Source: Dillenia suffruticosa
Taxonomy: Eukaryota > Streptophyta > Magnoliopsida > Dilleniales > Dilleniaceae
Reading direction: 5' to 3'
DNA length: 64,000 bases
Assembly: GCA_033439265.1 (NCBI GenBank)
Contig: JAVTVX010000010.1
Span: 18,011,490-18,075,489 of the forward strand
The notes beneath the pieces are model-generated. The model was not told the origin of the DNA. It saw only the letters and a program-made list of their open reading frames with translations, and searched no databases. Of the stretch, positions 10,780 to 22,294 are shown one piece after another (positions within the stretch are counted from its first letter, which is position 1; each line of letters begins with the position of its first letter). Position numbers and translations under genes: made by a program.

Positions 10780-13450
10780 CCGAACACATACGAGGTTCAG
10801 ACCAACGGCCTATATATATTCATCATAAAGTCATAAACCAGGTACACTCTCTTGACTCACACATAGCACACAAAAACACAACGAATCTCTCTTTTAGTCT
10901 ATTTCTTTTAACGAAAATTGCTCTCTGATTTTAACGTCAGAGTCTCCTACGTTCGGGCACCCTTTGGTAACTTTTTGCAGGTCTTATCAATTAAGATTGC
11001 TTGCCTGCTAGTCATCTTATTTGAGTCAGCAAAGCAATCATCTGTGGAGTCAAATTCACCTCCAACAGATTGGAGACGTCTGTGGAAACATATTGATTTT
11101 TCGACCATACAAGCTCTTATTGCCATCTTCTTCCTTTTACAATCATGATATCAACCAAGAAAAAGAGATCAATCATCGGTTTCGATAATGACGATTTCAT
11201 TAGAGTCGACACCGACCGAAGCGACCCGCTGATCATTACCTCAGGAATAGGGTCCCACCTCACCAAAATGATTTCACTAATCAAGGAGCAGATCGAGATC
11301 TCCTCTTTTGGGATACTTTCTAGCGAATGGGTTTCACTCCATCTAATGGACCCATAAAGGGATTCGTCGATGAGTGTATACATTCAGAAGGTATCATCTC
11401 ATTTGTCGTAATCTTGGAAACGCTTCCTTACCGTGCTACTAATAGAACTACTTTTTATGTGGTGAAGCTCTCATCTCCCTATAATACCATCCTAGGTCGT
11501 CCTAATTTGAATAGTCTTGAAACACTACCAAGTATAAAACACATGAAAATCAAGTTTAGGACACCCTTGGGGGTCAATACTTCATGGTGACCCTGACTGT
11601 TGTTCGTCTCCATCCCCGAATGAGAAGGGGAAGTTTTCTGAGTAGACATATTGGAACTCAAAGACGATGTTGAGTATCAATCCAAGCTTCAACCTGAAGA
11701 GTAAGTAATTGAAGTTTCCATCACGGATGTATTTGGTCAGAAAGATTCAAGTTGGTGCCTACTTACTGGCACTTCTTGAGAAGGTAATTTAGATTGTCTT
11801 CGACGATATTCCAAAGTATTCGCATGGTCTCCGAAGGACATGCCAAGAATCTACCCATCGATCATAGTACACAAATTGACTATAGATATCAGTCATAAGC
11901 CTATTAAATAGAAGAAAAAGGTATTCGCGTTGAACCTTCAATGTGCAATACAAGAGGAAGTCTAGAAGTTTCTAGCAGTAGGTTTTATTCGAGAAGTGAG
12001 TATCTAGAGTGATTGGTCAATGTGGTTATAGTAAAAAAGACTAACAAGAAGTGAAGAATATGTGTAACTTCACCGACCTAGATAAGGCATGTCCAAAGGA
12101 CCTCTATCTGCTCCCCAACATCGACAAATTGATAGAAAATTTATGAGTTCATCAACTTTTGAGTTTTATGGATACAAACTCTCACTACAACCAATTACAC
12201 ATGTTCCCTGAGGACGAAGAAAAAACAAATTTTATTAGGAAATTCGTCACCTACTGCTACAAGGTCATGCGGTTCGACCTTAAGAATGCCAGAGCAACTT
12301 TCCAATGGTTGGTCAACAAGATCTTTAGTAAACAATTTGACAGGAATGTGGAGACTTATGTCGACAATATGCTCGTCAAAAGCGCCAATACTGAAGATAA
12401 TGTGACAGATTTGAAAGAAACATTTCAAACGTTGAAACGTTATAACATTTTGCTAAACCCAACAAAGTGTACCTCCGGAATTACTTATTCAAAGTTTTAG
12501 ATTTTCTAATTACCAACCGGGGGATTGAAACAAATCCGGAGAAGATACAAGCCATATTGAACATGGTATCACCAAAGATAGTGAAAGAAATGTAACACCT
12601 CACGAGGAGAATCGCAACTCTAAACCGGTTCATATTGAAAGTGGGAAAAAGTATAAACCCTTCTATATTACTCTAAAGAAATCTTAGATATTTGTGTGGA
12701 TATCGGAGTGCCAAATAGCATTCAAGCGGCTCAAGAAGTACCTCACATCGCCTCCGTTGCTTTCCCGACCTGTTTCTAATAAAAAACTCTATCTTAACTT
12801 CTTTATTTCTGATTGAGTATTCTACTCTGTCATTGTGAAGCAGGAATCCATTCGTAGAAGTTGATGGACTACGTCAGCTACATATTTCAAGAGTCAGAGA
12901 TTAATTACCAACCTATCGAGAAAATCGCATTCGCCCTAGTCATTACTACTAGACACCTTTGGCCATACTTCCAAGTTCACACTATTGTAGTGCTGACCAA
13001 TCAGCCTCTGAAACAAATTCTACAGAAGAAGGATGCCTCAGTTCGACTCATTAAGTGAATTCGACATCAAACATTAACTAAGACCACCAATCAAAGGCCA
13101 AGCCCTTGTCGATTTGATCCTTGAATGCACACTCCCGTCACTTATCAAACAAACCCCTGCTATGATCGAGAAGAATGCTTATTGCCCCATTAGACCCTTC
13201 ATGTAGATGAGTCATCAAACGCCTCAGGAAGCGGAGCTAGACTCATCCTCATGAGACCGAATAATTTCAAGATAAAAAATGCTCTTCGTTTTGACTTCCA
13301 AACAACAAATAATCAAGCCGAATACAAAACCCTTCTAACTAGATTAAGAATCGCAGCATCACTGGAGGTCTAAAATATATGAGCCTTCACCTATGGTCAA
13401 CTAGTTGTCAATCTTTTGATGCATTACACATCTAAGAATTGGGAAAATAC
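10780..13450 (+). mobile_element. Decayed Ty3/gypsy retrotransposon, Tat-like clade, 3'-truncated
   Basis: A sequence close to the conserved Tat-type primer-site context (TTGGAGACGTCTGTGGAAA, around 11069-11087) precedes broken pol sequence on the plus strand. Order: protease end (YNTILGRPNLN, about 11480-11520); reverse transcriptase from about 11880 (GFIREVS; HPEDEEKT-like FPEDEEKT; YCYKV; RDxLKNARATFQ; YVDNMLVKS where the family has YVDDMLVKS, about 12355-12380; LNPTKCTSG); the first RNase H (YQPIEKIAFALV, LTNQPLKQIL); then a second RNase H-like piece from about 13200 (DESSNASGSGARLILM ... NNQAEYKTLL). Two RNase H modules are typical of the Tat clade. Several frameshifts and stops are present, one catalytic Asp of RT is lost, and integrase and the 3' LTR are missing. 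It is non-functional. Confidence 0.8.
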
Positions 13451-14686
13451 ATAACCCGTGCCCACCCCACCCCCCCCCCCCCCCCCAGCCCCAAGAAAAA
13501 AAAAAAACGCACACAGCGGCAAAGCACAACTTTCACTCTATGGTGCAGAACACGAGTAAATGACATAAGTTTGACTTTCATTAGCTTTCTAAACTACCAA
13601 TCAACTAGCTAAGAAATGATATTCTCGCACAACCCTACACCATTGGCAAGCAAATGACAAGAACGTATCTAGAAACAAATACACCAGCTGTCGCATGAGA
13701 ATGCAATAAGGGCTCTTGGAATATCCCAGGATGCAATATCATAAAATAGATCTATAAGATTCCATCATAAGCACACCATGAAATTTTGGCACGTTGTTGA
13801 CCAATATTTCCATATGCAATACATAAAAAAAGCAAGTTATTTAATATGTTGATTGCCTATTTCCTTTTCCAAGAAATGCTAAAACAACTTGTTAAAACAT
13901 TTCATTCTAGCAAGATAATCAAACCCGAAGTCTTGTTTTCATGGATGCTATCTTCTCTGCCACCAAAGTTCGCACAAGTAAATCAACTAACTTATGTTAC
14001 CAGATAAAAATGCATTGGCGTCCACAAATATATATGAGGATATATATCATTCGCACATAATGTTGAAAGAATGAGCGGCTAACAAACTTTGCCAGAAGTT
14101 TGTTTGTCAGAATGAGATCTAAAAGGTGCGTGCTTCACCATTGCCCAAATCCCATTTTCGAATTCCAATACCAATCCAAGCCAGAAAAAAGACCAACTCA
14201 TTATATGTTTCACACCCTGAAGCAAGAGAGCCCATCAGAAACCGTGATTGAGATCAGAAGTTGCATTCTCTTCTCTTACCTTGGTTGATAAACAGAAGAA
14301 TTTAGGATACATTTAATAAATATGGTTGCATAGCAGATTCCTAACTAAGAAGAATGCAATCTTGCAATCTCAGAGGAGAAAGAAACATTGATAAAATTCA
14401 GAAAACATGATGGGGGGAGCGAGAATTGAGAGACATGGTTACACTTAAGGACATATATCTCAACTTTCGAGAGTGATCACCAGGCAAATAATTTACAAGA
14501 GAGCGGAAAAAATGAAAAGGGGAAAGATTTCCATGGAAGAAGAAATCCATGTTACCTTTAATGTAATTGTAATTGTAATTGTAATGGATAGGAACAATTA
14601 CAGTATTATGGGTACAAGTACATGCGGGAAATATTAGAGAGGAAGAGAGACATACGGACTAGTGGAGGCAGGGACAGAGAAGGGAG
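13451..14686. other. Probable 3' region of the small membrane-protein gene; no separate gene
   Basis: Contains a C-run (about 13468-13486) next to an A-run, and a GTAATT pentamer/hexamer repeat at about 14564-14586. The right part is probably 3' UTR of the minus-strand gene ending at 14687. No open frame here resembles a known protein. Confidence 0.4.
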
Positions 14687-15038
14687 TTAGAGAGTGGAAT
14701 TGGGTTTGGCGGCCGGAGAAGAAACCAAAGTGCGCCAGAGATAGCGTCCTGAGGCCATGTCAACGCAGGCCCAAAATCCCGACCTAATTGCAGACACCAC
14801 CTGTAACAGAATTAAATGATCAGAATTAAAATTTGAAAATTGAAAGAAGAAAAAGTTGTGAGAAGAAGGAAACCTTGGCGGAGGAGGAAGAATCGGGGTG
14901 GGGCTCCTTCTCCTGGTCTTGGACTGGGTCTAGGTCGTGGGAAGGAGAGAATTGGGGTTGGGACTTGAGATTCTTTAAGACGAAGAATCCGGCAATCGTG
15001 GCGGAGAGGAATATGAGGATCAATCTCAGCGGACACAT
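14687..15038 (-). CDS. Small conserved plant membrane-anchored protein (92 aa, two exons)
   Basis: Exon 1 is 15038-14874 and exon 2 is 14800-14687, with donor AAG|GTTTCC and acceptor TTACAG|GTGG; the phase closes to a 92-residue product ending in TAA at 14687-14689. The N-terminus MCPLRLILIFLSATIAGFFV is a hydrophobic helix suited to a signal anchor. A Pro/Glu/Asp-rich linker follows (about residues 28-52), then a conserved C-terminal block FWACVDMASGRYLWRTL in exon 2. Plant genomes carry a small family of this layout, often labelled 'methyltransferase-related' in annotations, although no SAM-binding motif is visible and I would not infer an enzyme activity. Cellular role unknown. A GA repeat at about 15121-15141 lies in the probable 5' UTR or promoter. 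Confidence 0.8.
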
Positions 15039-15545
15039 TTCTCTTTCCTATTACCCTAATTCCTTACTTTCCCTGTTTTCTCTACCTCCTTTCGTTCCCA
15101 GATCTGCGTTCAATTGATGGTGAGAGAGAGAGAGAGAGAGGGTGTTGTGTCTGGTTAATTGATTTGATTTAATGGGATTAAATAAATTTTCCTGTTGACT
15201 CTTCATCCCCGCTCCACCCGAATGAGGCAGTAAACCGACCGGCACAGGTGCACAAAAATCAAAATACTAACAAACCTTTTTTCTTTTTTATAACGGCAAA
15301 ATTACCCCTCAAAATTTTCGCATTTTTACAAATTGCCTCAAGAAGTTTTGACTTTTACAATGTTCTCCGGTAAACAGCCAAATTTGATAAAATTGGCTCC
15401 TCCTCATCAAAGTCTGTCGATTTGTCGTCTAAAAAGTCACATGCCTTGCACATATCACGGCAATTTTGTATCTTGCGGACGGTGACGATGACGATGACAA
15501 TAAGAGTTAGATTTCAATTTTTTCATGGAATGAATTATTTTAGTT
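15039..15545. other. Upstream region of the small membrane-protein gene
   Basis: Contains the GA microsatellite at about 15121-15141 and otherwise unremarkable A/T-rich sequence. No gene seen. Confidence 0.5.
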
Positions 15546-15838
15546 TCTAATATTAAAAAATATATTATATATCAAAATCAAATCAATTATTAATTTGATT
15601 TGATATATATTTAAGTTAACTTATTTTATATTTTTATATTTATTTTATTATATTTTCATATATATATATATAACAATATATTTTTTTATATAAACTCAAA
15701 TTATTATAAATAATTCAAATCAAATAATAGAGTATTAAGTTTAATATTTTTATATTATTTTCAATATTTTCTAATATGATATCACAATTATTTTCATCTA
15801 TTTTTCATATTTATATTATTTTATATTCTTAATATGAA
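15546..15838 (+). repeat. Diverged ~293-bp direct repeat, copy A
   Basis: Very A/T-rich block that aligns by eye end to end with 16086-16376 (shared landmarks: AAATATATTATATATYAAAA, AATTCAAATAAAGTAATAGA-like block, AATATGATATCA, TATTATTTTATATT). The copies differ by many substitutions. Confidence 0.65.
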
Positions 15839-16085
15839 TTCAAAAGCAGATTCAATTTTCTTCGGCATGATATCAAAATTTCTCTTATAAAAAAGATTAT
15901 TCACGTACCCGCACGCGCCTTCAAAAGAATCAGAGATCAAAGCCAAGAGCCGGAGTCCAGAACCTGAAGCCAAAGCCTGGAGCTGAACATAGAGCCAGAG
16001 CCAGAGCCAGAGCCAGAGCCAAGATTCTCTATTTAAATTCTCTTTTTAACGTCAAGTGATTTTCACTATACCACATTAACTTTTA
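15839..16085 (+). repeat. Spacer between the direct repeats with GAGCCA hexamer tandem
   Basis: About 247 bases of more GC-rich sequence with a GAGCCA run at about 15990-16021. If the flanking repeats are LTRs, this would be the interior of a miniature LTR element (TRIM), but no clear primer site or polypurine tract was seen. Confidence 0.35.
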
Positions 16086-16376
16086 GTGAAATACTAGAAA
16101 ATATATTATATATTAAAATCAAATCGATTATTGATTTGATTTTAATATATATTTGATTTTTTATTTTTTTATTTTATATTTTTATATTTTTATTATTATA
16201 TTTTCATATTTGTGATAATAAATTTTTTATATAAATTCAATTTATTGTAGTAATTCAAATAAAGTAATAGAATATTAGGTTTAATATGTTATATCGTTTC
16301 AATATTTTATAATATGATATCATAAGCATATTTATTTATTTTTCATACTCATATTATTTTATATTTTAATATGGTT
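16086..16376 (+). repeat. Diverged ~293-bp direct repeat, copy B
   Basis: Second copy of the block at 15546-15838. It is followed by a TA microsatellite (about 16385-16410) and an A-run (about 16453-16473). Confidence 0.65.
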
Positions 16377-17565
16377 TTAGAGTCATATATATATATATAT
16401 ATATATATATTAAAGTAGGTATAAAAAGATGAAGAGGATGAAAGGAAATACAAAAAAAAAAAAAAAAAAAAAAATCCCTAATCAAAGTGAACGCCTTCTC
16501 CTTCCCCCTTTGAACCTCTACTTCACTGGGAGCCTCATCTCTCTCTCTCTCTCTATCTCTCTCTCTCATTGGCGTACAGATCTTCAATCGCATTGAACTC
16601 TCCCGTCATTTGATGCCACGATGTGATCATCTCTCGTTAATCACATTTTTCTCATCGGCTAAATTTCACATTTTCTAAGGAAAAGGAAACAAAAAGATAA
16701 GTTTTATAAGAGATGTTGACGTTCATGAAATTACTGCTATTATTAAATTTTTAATAAACTTTTTTTAATTAAATGATATAAGTGAGGAGAAAGAGTAAAG
16801 GAAAGTAACAACACAAATTTGTCATTCTGCAAAAAGTATAGATCCGCCATTTTTATTACATACGGTCAAATTTAACGAATATTTGGACGGATGACCAATA
16901 TTATCAAATTTTGGCAACTTGGGATAAGATATTGCAAAAATTTAAAGTTCGGGGATTATTTGAAAAAATGTGAAAGTTCATCAGCAAATTTGAAGTTTTT
17001 CCTTTTTTTTTTTTTTTTTATTCTAACATAGTTAACTTTTTCTACCAAATTTATATCATATAGCAAAGCTTAATAAATCATACTTATCCGTGCTACCATA
17101 CTATGTCCATGCCATATGCGCATAAGCAAAAAATGTGCCATTTGATCGTCCACATTTTCCACTCCCACGCAATCACAAGTGTTTCTTTAAATTAATGTCT
17201 GGGAAAGCTGGCTTGGAAGAAGGCCACCTAGAATTAATACTTTTTTTTTTTTTTAATTTTTATTCAAATAGTAAGGCTGAGCTCCCAGTCCACCTTCAAT
17301 GAAGGGATGGCATAACGTGATACAAAAATTTGGCTAAGTATGAAGGGATTACAATATAATCTACCAAATAGTACACCTTGGATAAGGAAGGATTAAACGA
17401 TCCCACCACCACCCCTCCCTTCCCCCTCAAAAAAAAAATCCCAATATGCCTACCCGTTTTTGGTCCTTTTCTATTTTTTAGTTCCTGTTGTGGGGCTTTT
17501 ACTCGAAGAAATGTGGACTATCTGATGTTTTGGTGGACTCCATACCTGAGAAAGTCCCCCAACAA
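16377..17565. other. Intergenic, simple repeats
   Basis: TA run, A run, CT run at about 16537-16566 and several T runs. No gene seen. The lysine/arginine-poor short open frames are low-complexity translations. Confidence 0.5.
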
Positions 17566-17921
17566 TAGGGGTTGTTCATTCGGACATGTATTTTATTTTT
17601 CAGATTTTGAACTTTAAAAAATTCAACCAAAAAAACAGGATCAAATCGTATAAAATTCAAATCAATTTACCAGAATTAAACTTTGAGTTAAGTGGCTTAG
17701 GTTTTATTTATCCTAACCAAATAATCATTAATTTAAATAAAAATTTTATTTAAGAATAAAATCATTGATCTGAATAAATAGTTTGGGTTATTCGGATTTC
17801 GGATGAGATTTGAATAAAAATTTTTATTCTTTAAATCAAATCATCAGTTTAAATTTTTAATCGAATAAAATTAATCAATCAACTAATCATATTTGAATAA
17901 ATGCGCCTTCCCCCTCCACCT
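17566..17921. mobile_element. Candidate hAT-type MITE
   Basis: Begins TAGGGGTTGTTCATTCGG and ends ...CCTCCACCTCTA, so both termini resemble the hAT end TAGRGGTG. The interior is A/T-rich with repeated ATTTAAAT/AATCATT motifs typical of such elements. An exact 8-bp target duplication was not found (ACAA is the only shared flank), so the boundaries are tentative. Confidence 0.35.
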
Positions 17922-18589
17922 CTAATTTACAATGTCTCATTATTTTTTTCCACCTGCGAGATATAATCATACTATTTTCTTCTCTATAATATCACAATTT
18001 TCTTTTTAACATCTCCTAAAATTTAACAAAATTTGAAGATTGAGATCTCAAATTAATTAACATTTAGAGATAAACAACCTTTGGTTACGACAAATCGATA
18101 ATATTTATTTTTTTGCATATTTAATTTTTTTTCAAATTTAATTTATCATCTTTATTTAAAAAAAATGACCTAAACACACTACTCATAATTTTCACACCAA
18201 TTTTCTTTCTCTATTCACATTTTTTCAAGAGAATATTGTCAAACAAATTAATATTGACGTAGGAGTAAAATAAATTGAATTTAGTCAAACACAATTTGAT
18301 ACCACACGTACTAGAACAGATGATTTTAATATATGAGATTTTTTTTGTTTAAGATTATGAAAAGTAAAGGGCCATTTGTAAACTCTGTTAATAAAAATAC
18401 AAAATTTTAAAAGATCGGAGAGTAGACACTCTTAAAAGACATTATAAAAGATTATTCGGATAGGTTACCACAAATTAGATAAACACAAATAGCCTTCAAG
18501 GGGAACATCACAGGTATATTTAGGTATAATGCAAAGATTGAAAAAAAAGTTAAATTGAATGGATAACTCGTAAGAAATTATCACTTAAT

Positions 18590-20160
18590 ATTGTTGAATG
18601 TGAACTCTTTGAGTAATATATTCAAAAATATTTATGATTGGGTTATAAAAAACAATTCTGGGAAATCAGGTAAGAGGAGATCACTAAATCGCTTTCAAGA
18701 ATTAAAAGATGGTTTGATTATAAAATTTAGAATCATTTTAAGTAGATTTTCAATAATTTCGGATACTTGAAAGCTAAAAAAAATGAATATTTTATAGTTG
18801 TAACATATTATTAGATAAGTGAATTATGAGATTTTTTTAAAAAAAAAGAATTTTAGCTTTTCAAAAATGGGACCACCTACGTTCCGGACAAAATATTGTT
18901 AAGGTAATAACTAATATTTATCATGAATTTAGAATAATCGATAGAATTTTTTGTTTGTTTTTAGTTAATATTTCAGTCAATATTTGTGCAATTATTTCTT
19001 TAAAAAATATTTTAAAAATAGTATTAGATGAAACATTTTTATATAATAGGTGTGCATGTCAGATATTAAATTTATGTAAAAAAAATGAATTAGATGTCAC
19101 AAAAATAATTTTACAGCCTATTCGTGATCTACTTTATCGAATTAGAAATTTCTAAATTAAAACACAAGAATTTTGATATTTATATCAATTAAATAATATA
19201 AAATATAAAAATTTAAATCAGAAATGAACACCATGTGGCACTTCATATACAAAATGTTACAAGTTATTTTTTCATTTAAAAATATTTTAATCAAAATTTT
19301 TAATTCCAATTACGATTATGATTTTATTAGTCAAACCGTTTTTGATTTTGCAAAAACACTACTTGATTAATTAAAAATTTTTTATACTTGTATAAATTTA
19401 TTTTTCGGTGTATATTACTTAACAACTCATTTAATTTTGCTTAATTTATATCAGATTTGTTCTATATTTAATCAATTTAAAAATATAGAAAAATTTACTG
19501 AAATAGTTGAACTAATGAAAATTAAATTTTAAAATATTATGGAGAAATTCATATTTTATATTTAATAGTTAGTGATTTAGATTCTAAGGTAAAAATTGAA
19601 AAGGTAGAAACATTAATTAATATTTTTTTAGAGAGTTTTTCTACAAAAATGTATATTAGTACCGGATATTTAAAACAAACAATATCATTTACTTTAAAAA
19701 ATTTATTTGCATTATATCAAAATTAATAAAATAGTATAGATGCAGTAATAGTTCTAATAATTCATCAACACGTTTAATTCTTTACATGTGTTAGAAAAAA
19801 ACCAAAAAACATTATCATCATACTCTTTAAATGAATCGATTTTATATTAATAAATACATATGTCAAAAAATTTTGATAATGACAATCGTTTCGACATTTT
19901 AGGTTGGTGGAAAAATAATACCAGTTACCTCTCAATTTTGATCATAAGGGTCGAAAATGTACTACCCCTCCAGTGTCCACAATACTATCAAAAAGTGCTT
20001 TTAATGCGGGTGAATGAGTTTTAACATTGAACCGGTCAAAATTGGCGGACAACACCTTGAAATCTCAAATTTGCAAAAAGGATTGTTAGATGTAGAAAAA
20101 ATGTGGCAAGACACGAACATTAGCTCGGGGATGGAAGAGGAAGAAGAAATTTTTTGTGTA
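18590..20160 (+). pseudogene. Decayed hAT transposase
   Basis: Plus-strand translation gives a scattered but ordered set of hAT landmarks. A region near 18870-19080 fits the catalytic core (GPPTFRTKYC, then CACQILNLCKKNELDV in the open piece 18955-19155, matching the family's C-A-C-H-hydrophobic-L-N-L block). The C-terminal dimerisation domain near 19900-20090 includes LGWWKNN, followed in shifted frames by PVSTIL-like and NRSKLADNTLK-like strings. Stops and frameshifts separate every block, so it is non-functional. It lies between hAT-like ends at 17566 and 20895, but I could not prove these belong to one element. Confidence 0.6.
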
Positions 20161-20709
20161 AAAAAAATATAAATATGTGTTAAAAAATTATTATTGTTAA
20201 AATATCAAATGTAACTATATTAAATTAGTGGATTTGAAAATTCAATCGAAAGCTTAGTAATGGACGTACACAAAATTTGGTGTAACCATTCCAAAAAATT
20301 TCTTGTTTTTCTTTTTTTTTTTCATAATTTTTAGTTCATTCAAAAAATTAAATAAAAACCCAACTAAAAAAAATCCAAAATAAAAACCCAATTGAACTCA
20401 AAAAAAAAAAAAAACAAGTAAACAAAAAAAAAAACCACAAACCAAAGAAAAAAAACCTAAGTATACCCAAAAAAAATTGTTTCTCTTTTTTTTTTATATA
20501 TAATTTTTAGTTCATTAAAAAAATTAAATAAAATAAAAAAATCCAAAAGAAAAACCCAATTGAACTCATAAAAAAAAAAAAAAAAAAAACAAGTAAACTA
20601 AAAAAACCACGAACCAAAGAAAAAAGACCTAAGTATACCCAAAAAAAAAAACTGGTTAAGAATCCACACAACCAAAAAACAAGGGTTTAGTTGCGCTAAC
20701 CCCTGAAAC

Positions 20710-20745
<36 letters not shown>

Positions 20746-20940
20746 AAACAACGGTTCACAAGGCCGGGCCGGTTCTAAGGAAAATTTTGGCCCGGCCCAG
20801 AACAGTGACCGGGTACCCTTGGGCCCGCAGCCGAACCGGCCCGCGATTCCATGTACCATCCGGAACCGGCCCGGCCCTGCCCGGGCTCACCTCTAGAAGG
20901 AAGACGCCCCCTCTCTGTTTAATAATTTTATCAATTTTCT
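20161..20940. other. A-rich sequence and GC-rich hAT-like terminus
   Basis: Two near-repeats of an A-rich block with CAAGTAAAC and ACCTAAGTATACCC (about 20400-20470 and 20570-20645), a 34-base A run near 20710-20743, then a GC-rich stretch of GGCCCGGCC-type motifs ending CCCGGGCTCACCTCTA at 20895. Read on the minus strand this begins TAGAGGTGAGCCCGGGC, a sequence style common at the ends of plant hAT elements. Confidence 0.45.
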
Positions 20941-20941
20941 T

Positions 20942-22294
20942 TCAGGCTGAAGCAGCCGGATCATTATCAATTAGGAGCAGCCGCGGCCTGAGCTTGCTGT
21001 TCCAGAGGTTGTCGTAGGAAGCAGAGTCCCCTCCTCTCCTCCTAACCTCTGTCACTACCAATTCATCCGTGAGACGGTTCACCTGTATACCCATCACCAA
21101 ATTGCCTTTATCTCCAGCTTGCAGCTCCATCCCCCATCCCCACTCTTTCTTCTTCCTTACCAACCTCATTTCCTCCTTGTTGGCAAAGTCTTGGATTTTC
21201 CTCATTATCTTCTCAGGAGAGTCCGCCGATATGAAACGCTCGCCGTCTTCAACAGGATTATAGGAGTCGTCGAACAGCCCGGACAAATCCAAGCCGGAGG
21301 AGAAGGAGATTAGGTCGAAGGCGTTGAGGGCCGAGGGAGTATCAGAAGGGGGCTCCACTTCCATCGGGGAGGAGGAGATGTCTTCCTCTTCGTGGTCGCG
21401 GGGGAACGCCCTGACGAGTTGGAGACCGCCCTTGGTGAGCCAGGGGTCCTGCATAATGTCGTCGATGGTAATGCGAGTCTTGGGATTGGTGTCGAGAAGG
21501 CGAGTCAAAAGCCGTTTCAAGTCAGAAGACATCCACCTGGGACACCTAAACTCGCCCTTATATATCTTCTTGTACATCACCATCAGGTTGGGGTCGTTGA
21601 ATGGCAGGTACCCCGCCACCAGTACATACAGGATCACCCCGCACGACCAGACGTCCACCTTGGCCCCGTCGTACCCCTTCTTCTTTAGGATCTCCGGGGC
21701 AACGTAGGCAGGGGTGCCGCAGAGCGTATGGAGGAGGCCGTCGATGCGGATCTGATCGCCGACAGCGCTGAGACCAAAGTCGGAAATCTTGAGGTCGCCA
21801 TTCTCGTCGACAAGGAGGTTCTCGGGCTTGAGGTCGCGGTGGAAGACGCCGCGGGAGTGGCAGTAGGCGACGGCGGAGATAAGCTGCTGGAAGTAGCGGC
21901 GGCTGAGGTCCTCCGAGAAGCGGCCCTTGGCGACCTTGGCGAAGAGCTCGCCGCCCTTGAGGAATTCCATGACAAAGTAGATCTTGGTCTTCGAAGCGAG
22001 GACCTCGTGAAGCTTGACGATGTGGGGGTGGTGGAGGCGGCGCATGATGGAGATCTCGCGCTTGATGTTGGACATCAGGGAGGCGGAGGCGTTGCTGGCG
22101 AGCCTTTTCTTGCTGAAGACCTTGATGGCGACGCTCTGCCCGGAATCCACCTCCCTCGCGTGGTACACCTTGGCGAAGGCCCCGTACCCCAGCAGCTTCC
22201 CCATTTCATACTTGCCGAGCAGGGCCTTGCCCCTGTTATTGCTGCCGCCCCCGAGCAGCAACGGGATCTTCATCCCATGTTCGATCTCTGGCAT
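20942..22294 (-). CDS. CIPK11: CBL-interacting protein kinase, CIPK11-like
   Basis: Intronless 450-residue SnRK3-family Ser/Thr kinase. Calcium-bound CBL sensors recruit such kinases to membranes, where they phosphorylate transporters and pumps. The Gly-rich loop GYGAFAKV is near residues 36-43, the ATP-binding Lys is K58 (VAIK), the catalytic loop HRDLKPEN has D154, DFG is at 172-174 and APE at 199-201. The NAF/FISL regulatory motif [18 protein letters not shown] begins at residue 324 and should bind CBL and hold the kinase inactive. A PPI-type domain follows to the C-terminus (WNSKLRP). The MPEIE start, DQIR...[17 protein letters not shown] activation segment and C-terminal WNSKLR favour the CIPK11 subgroup over CIPK5/25 or CIPK4/7. 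High coding GC (the gene body is much richer in GC than its surroundings) is usual for intronless CIPKs. Relevant membrane target unknown. Confidence 0.95.
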   Translation of the reverse strand: MPEIEHGMKIPLLLGGGSNNRGKALLGKYEMGKLLGYGAFAKVYHAREVDSGQSVAIKVFSKKRLASNASASLMSNIKREISIMRRLHHPHIVKLHEVLASKTKIYFVMEFLKGGELFAKVAKGRFSEDLSRRYFQQLISAVAYCHSRGVFHRDLKPENLLVDENGDLKISDFGLSAVGDQIRIDGLLHTLCGTPAYVAPEILKKKGYDGAKVDVWSCGVILYVLVAGYLPFNDPNLMVMYKKIYKGEFRCPRWMSSDLKRLLTRLLDTNPKTRITIDDIMQDPWLTKGGLQLVRAFPRDHEEEDISSSPMEVEPPSDTPSALNAFDLISFSSGLDLSGLFDDSYNPVEDGERFISADSPEKIMRKIQDFANKEEMRLVRKKKEWGWGMELQAGDKGNLVMGIQVNRLTDELVVTEVRRRGGDSASYDNLWNSKLRPRLLLIDNDPAASA

